Shown: one piece after another, positions 6,375 through 13,029 of the stretch
How the letters are laid out: each line of letters starts with the position of its first letter
How positions within the stretch are numbered: position 1 is the stretch's first letter
Source: Claveliimonas intestinigallinarum
GTDB taxonomy: Bacteria > Bacillota > Clostridia > Lachnospirales > Lachnospiraceae
Direction of reading: 5' to 3'
DNA length: 14,633 nt
Assembly: GCA_019115145.1 (NCBI GenBank)
Contig: DXED01000035.1
Coordinates: 1 to 14,633, forward strand
Program-made: the position numbers and the translations under genes
The notes under the pieces: model-generated
Seen by the model: only the letters and a program-made list of their open reading frames with translations
Database searches by the model: none
What the model was told of the DNA's origin: nothing

Positions 6375-7130
6375 ATGCTGGAACTGAAAAATATCAAGAA
6401 GTCATTTGATGGAAAGACAATACTGAACGACATCAGCCTGGATGTGCAGGACGGAGAGATCATTTCCATATTAGGGCCCTCCGGAAGCGGGAAGACTACA
6501 CTGCTGAACCTGATCCTGGGCATCACGGAGGTGGACGGAGGCAAAATTATCTACAATGGGGAGGATATGACAAACGTTCCCATGGAGCAGAGAGGATTTA
6601 ACATCGTGTTCCAGGACTACGCCCTGTTCCCCAATCTGAATGCCTATCAGAATATTACCTACGGACTAAAAAACAAGCCAGGCATCTCCAGCCAGGATGA
6701 AGTGGACGACCTGATCGAGCTCCTGGGGCTGAAGGAGCATCTGGACAAGAAGATCGAGCAGCTCTCCGGAGGACAGAAGCAGAGAGTGGCGCTGGCCCGG
6801 ACCATGGTTATGAAGCCGAAGATCCTTCTTCTGGATGAGCCCTTAAGCGCCCTGGACGGCGTCATCAAGGAGTCCATCAAGGACAGGATCAAGACCATCG
6901 CCAGGGAGTATCACCTGACTACCATCATCGTGACCCATGATCCGGAGGAGGCCCTGACGCTGTCTGACCGTGTCCTTATTATAAATGAGGGAAAGATATC
7001 CCAGTACGGAAAGCCGGAGGAGATCATCAACAGGCCCAGCAATCCGTTTATCAGGGAATTTATCTTAAACCAGCTTGAGATCAAGAGAAGCAATATCTTC
7101 ACCCTGTTTCAGTGTGAAGCGACAGCGTAG
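6375..7130 (+). CDS. ABC transporter ATPase, probable 2-aminoethylphosphonate importer
   Basis: Cytoplasmic ATPase that powers uptake by the permease encoded next. From the ATG at 6375 (MLELKNIKKSF, AAAGGAG 10 nt before) it has 251 residues; an in-frame ATG at 6294 overlaps the -10 box and is rejected. Motifs in order: Walker A GPSGSGKT at 34-41, Q-loop Gln80 (VFQDYALFPN), signature LSGGQ at 130-134, Walker B ILLLDEP at 150-156, D-loop SALD and switch His188 (VTHDPEEA). This is the PotA/FbpC/PhnT-like branch, but the protein stops soon after the nucleotide-binding domain, so the C-terminal TOBE domain found in many relatives (350 residues or more) is absent or nearly so. The substrate call rests on the binding domain fused to the permease and on phnW and phnX downstream. 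Confidence 0.88.
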   Translation: MLELKNIKKSFDGKTILNDISLDVQDGEIISILGPSGSGKTTLLNLILGITEVDGGKIIYNGEDMTNVPMEQRGFNIVFQDYALFPNLNAYQNITYGLKNKPGISSQDEVDDLIELLGLKEHLDKKIEQLSGGQKQRVALARTMVMKPKILLLDEPLSALDGVIKESIKDRIKTIAREYHLTTIIVTHDPEEALTLSDRVLIINEGKISQYGKPEEIINRPSNPFIREFILNQLEIKRSNIFTLFQCEATA

Positions 7131-7141
7131 AGGGCGGACAG

Positions 7142-9817
7142 ATGAAGACAAAGCTTGAGAGACTGATAAAATCTCAGATAGAGATCAAGATCATTTTCAT
7201 CGCAGTGGCAGTCCTGTTTCTCTGGTTCCTGGCAGCGCCCATCATCCTGCTGCTCTTAAAATCCTTCCAGAGTACAGGGGGAGACTTCTGGGTTCACTAT
7301 GTGGATGTGTTCACGGAGAACGGCTTCTGGACATCTGTGGGAAACAGCTTTAAATCAGCCGGCCTGAGCGCCGTCATCACCACGGTTCTGGCCTTTTTGC
7401 TGGCCTACACGGTGCACTACACCAACCTTCCGAAGCCCTTAAAAAAGCTGATTCACGGCGGGGCGGTGCTGCCCATGCTGCTGCCCACCATCACCTACGG
7501 ATTTGCCATCATCTACTCCTTTGGGAAGCAGGGGCTCATCACCCGGCTCCTGGGCCATCAGCTTTTTGACATCTACGGGTTCACAGGGCTGCTGCTTGGC
7601 TATGTGATCTACACGCTGCCGGTGTCCTTCCTGCTGATCCATAACACTATGGGGTACATTGACAAGAAATTTATGGTGGTGTCCAGGATCATGGGAGACG
7701 GAGGGATGAAGACCTTCTGGATCACCATCATCCGTCCGCTTCTTGGCACCCTGGCGGCCTCCTTTGTACAGTGCTTCTTTCTGTCATTTACAGATTTTGG
7801 TATCCCGGCCTCCGTGGGAGGACAGTACGAGGTGGTGGCCTCTGTCCTGTACGATGAGATGCTGGGGAGCCTGCCTGACTTTAACAACGGCGCTGTGGTG
7901 GCTATGGTCATGCTGGTGCCCTCTGTGGTGAGCATCCTTCTCCTCCATTATCTGGAGCGGTACAATGTGCGGTACAGCAAGATTTCTATTGTGGAGAACC
8001 TTAAGAACAGAGGAAGAGATATTGCCTGCGGTATCTGCTGCGGAGTGGTCCTGCTGATGATCGTCATTATCTTTGCGGTGGTGTTTATCGTTCCCTTTGT
8101 CAGCGAGTGGCCCTACCAGATGACATTTACCATGGCACATGTGCGGGATGTGTTCAGTGACAGTGTGCTGGCCAGCGTGTTCAGAAACTCCCTGCTGGTG
8201 GCGGCGCTGACGGCGGTGATCGGCTCCATTGTGGCCTACGGCGCTGCCCTTGTGACGGCCAGAAGCAAAATCTCGGCGGGATGCAAGGGAGTGATTGCGA
8301 GCATCGCCCTTGTGACCAACACCATCCCCGGCATGGTCATAGGTATCGCCTTCCTTCTGATGTTTTCGGGCACATCCCTGCAGAACACATTTGCCCTCAT
8401 CATCATCTGCAATGTGGTGCACTATTTCTCCACGCCCTATCTGATGATGAAGAATTCCCTGGAGAAGATGAACGCCTCCTGGGAAACGACAGCCCTGCTC
8501 ATGGGAGACAACTGGATGAAGACCATCTTCCGCATCGTGACGCCCAACGCCCTGCCCACCATCCTGGAGGTGTTCAGCTACTACTTTGTGAACGCCATGG
8601 TGACAGTCAGCGCGGTCATCTTTATTGCCGGGGCCAGAACCATGGTCATCACCACAAAGATCAAGGAGCTGCAGCATTTTGCCAAATTCAATGAAATATT
8701 TGTGCTGTCCCTGTGCATCCTCTTTACGAACATTGCGGCCAAGCTGCTCTTCCAGGCAGTGGCGGCCTGCACAAGGAGTGCCAAAAAGAGGGCAAGCAGG
8801 CCGGGGAAGCCGGCCGGCAGGCTGGCCAGGGCGGCGGCCATCTGTGTGGCTCTTGTGCTGGTAGCGGGCACCGGGTATGTGGTGGCCGGATCCGGAAAGG
8901 ATGGCTCCAACCACACAGACCAGGTGGTTATCTACTCCAACGCGGACGACGAGGCGGTGGCAGCCATGAAACATGCCCTGGATGAGAACGGCTATCAGGG
9001 GAAATATATGTTCCAGACCTTTGGCACCTCCGAGCTGGGAGGCAAGCTCCTGGCGGAGGGGACAGACATCGAGGCGGACATTGTGACCATGAGTTCCTTC
9101 TACCTGGACAGCGCCCAGGAGGAGAACGAGATGTTCCAGGAGATCACATTTGACGCCCCCACGCTGGAGGAGACGCCCTCCTTCTACCGGCCTATTACCT
9201 CCCAGGAGGGAGCAATTATCTACAATACGCAGGCACTTAGAGAGGCGGGGCTTCCCGTGCCGGAGAGTATCGCCGACCTGGCGGAGCCTGCCTATAAGGG
9301 CCAGATCTCCGTCACGGACATCAAGAGCTCTTCCACAGCCTGGCTCCTCATACAGGCTCTTGTCAGCGAGTACGGGGAGGACGGAGCGGCGGAGGTGCTG
9401 TCCGGGATCTATGAGAACGCAGGCCCTCACATCGAGGACTCCGGCTCCGGCCCCATCAAGAAGGTGCGCTCCGGGGAGGTGGCCCTTGGATTTGGCCTGA
9501 GACACCAGGCGGTGGCGGACAAGAACGAGGGTATGCCCGTTGACTATGTGGATCCAAAGGAGGGGAATTTCTCCCTCACCGAGTCCGTGGCCGTTGTGGA
9601 CAAGGGGGAGAACGAAAATCCCCTTGCCATGGAGATGGCGGAGTGCATCATCAAAAACGGCCGGCAGGAGCTTCAGCAGACCTATCCGAACGCCCTCTAT
9701 GAGGGGGAGACGACGGATGAGGCTAACCAGTCCGCCTATCCGAAGAAGTTCCCGGAGCCGCTGACAGCCCAGCTCCTTCAGAAGCATCAGGAGCTTTCGG
9801 AGAAATGCATGCCGTAG
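7142..9817 (+). CDS. Two-unit ABC permease fused to its substrate-binding domain (2-AEP type)
   Basis: An 891-residue membrane protein, one uninterrupted frame, starting 11 nt after the ATPase gene. Residues 1-545 are a duplicated permease of the FbpB/ThiP style with about twelve membrane helices. Each half has an EAA coupling loop for the ATPase: MGDGGMKTFWITIIRP (184-199) and MGDNWMKTIFRIVTPNA (454-470). A basic linker (544-563) and one more helix (564-583) lead to a class-1-type extracellular solute-binding domain at about 594-885. This begins VVIYSNADDEAVAAMKHAL and contains ADIVTMSSFYLDSA, GAIIYNTQAL and LTESVAVVDKGENENPLA. These resemble the periplasmic-type binding proteins of PhnSTUV-like 2-aminoethylphosphonate importers. 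Normally permease and binding protein are separate; here no separate binding protein gene exists in the operon, so the fusion supplies it. Topology puts the binding domain outside the cell, tethered to the channel. Confidence 0.87.
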   Translation: MKTKLERLIKSQIEIKIIFIAVAVLFLWFLAAPIILLLLKSFQSTGGDFWVHYVDVFTENGFWTSVGNSFKSAGLSAVITTVLAFLLAYTVHYTNLPKPLKKLIHGGAVLPMLLPTITYGFAIIYSFGKQGLITRLLGHQLFDIYGFTGLLLGYVIYTLPVSFLLIHNTMGYIDKKFMVVSRIMGDGGMKTFWITIIRPLLGTLAASFVQCFFLSFTDFGIPASVGGQYEVVASVLYDEMLGSLPDFNNGAVVAMVMLVPSVVSILLLHYLERYNVRYSKISIVENLKNRGRDIACGICCGVVLLMIVIIFAVVFIVPFVSEWPYQMTFTMAHVRDVFSDSVLASVFRNSLLVAALTAVIGSIVAYGAALVTARSKISAGCKGVIASIALVTNTIPGMVIGIAFLLMFSGTSLQNTFALIIICNVVHYFSTPYLMMKNSLEKMNASWETTALLMGDNWMKTIFRIVTPNALPTILEVFSYYFVNAMVTVSAVIFIAGARTMVITTKIKELQHFAKFNEIFVLSLCILFTNIAAKLLFQAVAACTRSAKKRASRPGKPAGRLARAAAICVALVLVAGTGYVVAGSGKDGSNHTDQVVIYSNADDEAVAAMKHALDENGYQGKYMFQTFGTSELGGKLLAEGTDIEADIVTMSSFYLDSAQEENEMFQEITFDAPTLEETPSFYRPITSQEGAIIYNTQALREAGLPVPESIADLAEPAYKGQISVTDIKSSSTAWLLIQALVSEYGEDGAAEVLSGIYENAGPHIEDSGSGPIKKVRSGEVALGFGLRHQAVADKNEGMPVDYVDPKEGNFSLTESVAVVDKGENENPLAMEMAECIIKNGRQELQQTYPNALYEGETTDEANQSAYPKKFPEPLTAQLLQKHQELSEKCMP

Positions 9818-9900
9818 GGCACGCCCGCAAAAGAACGCGGACAGGCTGTGCGATGGCATTGAATTAATAAAAAACTATGTATAAAGAGAGGTAATAAAAA

Positions 9901-11010
9901 ATGGTAAACTACAAACTGCTCACACCGGGCCCACTTACAACAACAGACACTGTAAAAAGAGAGATGCTGGCAGACCACTGCACATGGGATGACGACTACA
10001 AGCAGATTACACAAAAAATCCGCAGGGAGCTCCTTGAACTGGCTCATGTGACGGAGAAGGACTATACGGTCGTGCTGATGCAGGGCAGCGGCAGCTTTGG
10101 CGTGGAGTCCGTTATCACAAGCGTGGTGGGGGACGATGAGAAGCTACTGATCGTGGCCAACGGGGCCTACGGGGAGAGAATGGTGGATATCGCAAAGCAC
10201 GCCCGGATCAGCTACGCCCTCTACGAGGAGGAGTACGACAAAATCCCCTCCGCCGGAAAAGTGGAGGAGATGCTGAAGAATGATCCCTCTATTACTCATG
10301 TGGCTATGGTGCACTCAGAGACAACCTCCGGCATTCTCAACGACATTGCCTCTGTGGCAGAGGTGGTGAAGGCAGCGGGAAAGACCATGATTGTGGACGC
10401 CATGTCCAGCTTCGGGGGTGTGGACATTGAGGTCGGAAAGCTGGGCATCGACTTTATCATCAGCAGTGCCAACAAGTGTATTCAGGGAGTGCCCGGATTT
10501 TCCTTTATCATCTGCAACAGGCAGAAGCTGATGGAGAGCGCGGGAAAGGCCAGAAGCCTGTCCCTTGACCTCTATGACCAGTGGAAGACAATGGAGAAGG
10601 ACGGAAAATGGAGATTTACCTCCCCCACGCACACCGTGCTGGCCTTTGCGAAGGCGATCGAGGAGCTGAAGGAGGAGGGAGGCATCCCTGCCAGGTCAAA
10701 GAGGTACTATGACAATAACCGCCTGCTGATCCGCAAGATGAAGGATATGGGCATACAGGCCTACATTGGGGAGGAGCACCAGGGCCCCATCATCACCACC
10801 TTCTTCTACCCGGAGCACCACAATTTTTCCTTCCAGGAGATGTACCAGTTCATCAAGGAGCGAGGCTATGCTATCTACCCCGGAAAGGTGACAGACGCGG
10901 ACACCTTCCGTATCGGCAATATCGGGGAGATCTACGAGGAGGACATCCTGAAGCTGTGTGACATCTTTGAGGAATTCTTTGCCCGGATGAAGAAAAAGAA
11001 AGCAAGCTAA
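9901..11010 (+). CDS. phnW: 2-aminoethylphosphonate:pyruvate transaminase
   Basis: PLP enzyme that moves the amino group of 2-aminoethylphosphonate to pyruvate, giving phosphonoacetaldehyde and alanine. The 369 residues match the family length. Seen in order: the LLTPGPL N-terminus typical of the class V small-subfamily aminotransferases, MQGSGSFGVES (60-70), HSETTSGILNDI (138-149), the PLP-nitrogen-binding Asp166 in VDAMSSFGG, and Lys192 in SANKCIQGVPGF as Schiff-base lysine. The C-terminus contains FRIGNIGEI, typical of PhnW. GAGAGG at 9886-9891 supports the ATG at 9901. It lies 83 nt downstream of the transporter and 34 nt upstream of phnX, which uses its product. Confidence 0.96.
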   Translation: MVNYKLLTPGPLTTTDTVKREMLADHCTWDDDYKQITQKIRRELLELAHVTEKDYTVVLMQGSGSFGVESVITSVVGDDEKLLIVANGAYGERMVDIAKHARISYALYEEEYDKIPSAGKVEEMLKNDPSITHVAMVHSETTSGILNDIASVAEVVKAAGKTMIVDAMSSFGGVDIEVGKLGIDFIISSANKCIQGVPGFSFIICNRQKLMESAGKARSLSLDLYDQWKTMEKDGKWRFTSPTHTVLAFAKAIEELKEEGGIPARSKRYYDNNRLLIRKMKDMGIQAYIGEEHQGPIITTFFYPEHHNFSFQEMYQFIKERGYAIYPGKVTDADTFRIGNIGEIYEEDILKLCDIFEEFFARMKKKKAS

Positions 11011-11044
11011 TAATAAAAAACAGAGGAAGCGAAGGAGAACGCAA

Positions 11045-11812
11045 ATGAGCAAGATAGAGGCAGTGATCTTTGACTGGGCGGGCACGACTGTGGATTACGG
11101 GTGCTTTGCCCCGGTCAAGGTCTTTACAGAGGTATTTAAAAATGCAGGCGTGGAGCCGACTATGGAGGAGGTGCGTGAGCCCATGGGCATGCTGAAGTGG
11201 GCCCACATCCGGACTATGCTGGAGATGCCCAGGATCAAGGCGGCCTGGAAGGAGCTGTACGGAAGAGAGCCACAGGACGCGGATGCGGACAAAATGTACG
11301 AGAGCTACGAGCCCTCTCTTCTTAAGATACTGGATCAGTACTCGGATCCCAAGCCCTATGTGCTGGAGACAGTGCAGGCCTTGAGGGACAAGGGGATCAG
11401 GATCGGGTCCACCACAGGCTACACAGATGTGATGATGGGCATTGTGGTTCCCAGGGCAAAGGAGCTGGGATACGAGCCGGACTGCTGGTTCAGCCCCGAC
11501 TCCACCGGCGGCATGGGCCGTCCCTATCCCTACATGATATTCAGGAACATGGAGGAGCTGAAGGTGAGCGCTGTGGACAGGGTGATCAAGGCGGGAGACA
11601 CCATCTCTGACATCAAAGAGGGAAAGAACGCCGGTGTCTTCACCATCGGCATCCTGGAGGGGAGCTCCCTTCTGGGACTGTCCAGGGAGGAATATGAGTC
11701 TCTCCCCGAGGAGGAGAAGGAAAAGCTCCTGAAAGAGGGAGAGGAAAAGTACAGGGCCGCAGGGACGGACGCTGTGGTGAGAGATATCCGGGGGATCCTG
11801 GAGTATGTATGA
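11045..11812 (+). CDS. phnX: Phosphonoacetaldehyde hydrolase (phosphonatase)
   Basis: HAD-superfamily enzyme that splits the carbon-phosphorus bond of phosphonoacetaldehyde to acetaldehyde and phosphate. It has 255 residues, and AAGGAG precedes the ATG. Catalytic features are present: nucleophile Asp10 in IFDWAGTTVD with Ala12, and the Schiff-base lysine Lys51 in PMGMLKWAHIRTML. Also seen are the Thr-rich GSTTGYTDVMM loop and the acidic DTISDIKEGKNAG loop that holds Mg2+. The spacing Asp10-Lys51 equals the Asp12-Lys53 spacing of the well-known Bacillus enzyme. It completes the pathway begun by phnW. The last bases, including the TGA stop, belong to the left arm of a 9-bp inverted repeat that bounds the structured segment downstream, so the natural C-terminus may have been altered. 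Confidence 0.95.
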   Translation: MSKIEAVIFDWAGTTVDYGCFAPVKVFTEVFKNAGVEPTMEEVREPMGMLKWAHIRTMLEMPRIKAAWKELYGREPQDADADKMYESYEPSLLKILDQYSDPKPYVLETVQALRDKGIRIGSTTGYTDVMMGIVVPRAKELGYEPDCWFSPDSTGGMGRPYPYMIFRNMEELKVSAVDRVIKAGDTISDIKEGKNAGVFTIGILEGSSLLGLSREEYESLPEEEKEKLLKEGEEKYRAAGTDAVVRDIRGILEYV

Positions 11813-11979
11813 TGCCAGGGTCAAAAGGTCTAAGCCCACATGAGCTTGCTCATAAGTGGGCGAAAGACCTTGGGACCCGCCCCGATATGAGCATAAAAGT
11901 GGGATGTATATCCCACGATATGCGAATATCGGGTAGGATTGTGAGAGTGCGCAGCACGGAACAATCCGTAGGCATCATA
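11808..11979. ncRNA. Candidate structured RNA or palindromic mobile repeat (closed three-arm fold)
   Basis: A perfect 9-bp inverted repeat, TATGATGCC (11808-11816) and GGCATCATA (11971-11979), closes a region made of three compound hairpins. Arm 1 (11818-11878): GGGTC/GACCC, AAGGTCT/AGACCTT, GCCCAC/GTGGGC, ATGAGC/GCTCAT. Arm 2 (11881-11933): CCCGATAT/ATATCGGG, GCATA/TATGC, GTGGGAT/ATCCCAC. Arm 3 (11936-11967): GGATTGT/ACAATCC, GTGC/GCAC. Internal loops are mostly G and A on both sides (for example GA opposite GA). About 63 pairs fall within 172 nt. The fold can form on either strand. It is followed by a terminator, so as RNA it would be the 3' part of the phn transcript or a separate transcript. 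No known RNA family was recognised. Confidence 0.6.
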
Positions 11980-11994
11980 GTATCTATTTATAAT

Positions 11995-12031
11995 AAAAAG
12001 GCAGGCAGAGGTTTCACTCTGCCTGCTTTTT
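11995..12031. terminator. Bidirectional terminator between the phn operon and lysR
   Basis: A 10-bp perfect stem GCAGGCAGAG / CTCTGCCTGC (12001-12010 with 12017-12026) with loop GTTTCA, flanked by AAAAAG and TTTTT. It works for plus-strand transcripts and for the convergent lysR gene, whose stop codon (12014-12016) lies in the loop. Confidence 0.9.
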
Positions 12032-12898
12032 CATCAGCTCCAGGAACAGCCTCATCTGGGGAGTCACGTACTTGTTCCGGTGACAGATGAGCTGACTCCA
12101 CATGACGATCTCCGGACATTCCGTGTCCAGCACTGCGAGGCGGCCGGCCTGTACGTCTTCCTTTACCACGTATTCCGGGAGGAAAGAAATGCCTTTATTT
12201 TGCAGGAGAAAGCGGGTGATCACATCTGTGTTTCCCACCTCCAGCCGGGGATGGAGCTCATAGCCCTGGGCGGCCAGTGCCTGCTCCATGGCATACCGGT
12301 AGCTGATCCCCCTCTCGGTCAGATACAGAGGCTCCTGGATCAGACGGCTGACCGGAATTTGCTTCATACCCGCCAGAGGGGAGCTGGAGGAGGCCACGAA
12401 ATAGATTTTCTCCGGCCGCTCCAGCACCTTGACCCACTCCGGGAAGAAGAGCTTTTTGTCCAGGAAGAATAAAATGTCAATATCGTTCTGGCGCAGCATG
12501 TTGACCAGATCAGGCACGGGAGCAGTGTGGGTGCTGATCTCCACGCCGGGACAGCGCTCTCCCAGCTCCATGAAAACAGGGGGAAGAACGCTGATCACGT
12601 AGGACTCGCAGGTGCCGATGCGCAGCTTTCCGGAGATCTGCTCCGGCTCCCTGGCGATGTCCTCCGCTTTCCTGGCAGAGTCCAGTATATTAAGAGCCAG
12701 GGGGAGAAGCCGCTCGCCGGCCTGCGTCAGCTTGGCTCTTTTTCCGATCCGCTCGAAGAGCTGTGCCTGCAGCTCTGCCTCCAGCTGCTTGATCTGCATG
12801 GTGACAGCGGACTGGGAGTAGCCCAGCTCCTGCGCGGTCTTTGAAAAATTCCGGAGCTCCGCAATGCGGACGAAGGTTATGAGATTGCGTATTTCCAT
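12014..12898 (-). CDS. LysR-family transcriptional regulator
   Basis: A 294-residue LysR-type regulator from the ATG at 12898 (MEIRNLITFVRIAEL), with AAAGG 7 nt upstream. A 12-residue longer frame begins at a TTG with no support. The N-terminal winged HTH occupies about 1-60, with the family's usual pattern FSKTAQELGYSQSAVTMQIKQLEAELQAQLFER, then a linker helix. The co-inducer-binding domain covers about 90-290, starting GKLRIGTCESYVISVLPPVF. The inducer is not predictable. It is divergent from the PLP decarboxylase gene with 131 nt between the two starts, the classic layout in which a LysR protein controls its neighbour and itself through a shared site; a matching palindrome is present at 12930-12944. 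Confidence 0.92.
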   Translation of the reverse strand: MEIRNLITFVRIAELRNFSKTAQELGYSQSAVTMQIKQLEAELQAQLFERIGKRAKLTQAGERLLPLALNILDSARKAEDIAREPEQISGKLRIGTCESYVISVLPPVFMELGERCPGVEISTHTAPVPDLVNMLRQNDIDILFFLDKKLFFPEWVKVLERPEKIYFVASSSSPLAGMKQIPVSRLIQEPLYLTERGISYRYAMEQALAAQGYELHPRLEVGNTDVITRFLLQNKGISFLPEYVVKEDVQAGRLAVLDTECPEIVMWSQLICHRNKYVTPQMRLFLELMKKQAE

Positions 12899-12929
12899 GA
12901 CAATGCCTTTCTGCTTTCTGACAAGAATG

Positions 12930-12944
12930 TTCAAAATTATTGAA
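12930..12944. promoter_or_regulatory. LysR box between lysR and the decarboxylase gene
   Basis: TTCAA-AATTA-TTGAA is a perfect 15-bp palindrome that contains the T-N11-A pattern of LysR binding sites (12931 to 12943). It lies 31 nt before the lysR start and 85 nt before the decarboxylase start. No clearly spaced promoter hexamer pair was found for either gene. Confidence 0.6.
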
Positions 12945-13013
12945 TGTTTCTATAAAAACTATGAATTTTACAGTGGTTTTTATTCATGTTAGCATGATAA
13001 TCAGAAGCGGTCA

Positions 13014-13021
13014 AGGAGGTA
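13014..13021 (+). promoter_or_regulatory. RBS fixing the decarboxylase start
   Basis: AAGGAGGT precedes the ATG at 13030 by 8 nt. The reading frame is open further back to a TTG at 12940, but that codon is inside the LysR box and has no ribosome binding site. Confidence 0.8.
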
Positions 13022-13029
13022 CAAGAAAT

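Noticed and set aside
7784..9859. Very long open frame (691 codons) on the minus strand opposite the permease fusion
   Set aside because: It is rich in His, Arg and Gly as expected from the mirror of a GC-rich gene, has no domain, and the plus-strand gene is unmistakable.
11818..11967. CRISPR-like array in the repetitive hairpin region
   Set aside because: The repeats are inverted, not direct, and there are no regular spacers.
11809..12090. Open frame of 93 codons overlapping the phnX end and the structured segment
   Set aside because: It has no ribosome binding site, runs through three hairpins, a terminator and into lysR on the other strand, and shows no recognisable protein features.
12940..13029. 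N-terminal extension of the decarboxylase from TTG 12940
   Set aside because: The TTG is within the LysR-box palindrome; AAGGAGGT sits before ATG 13030.
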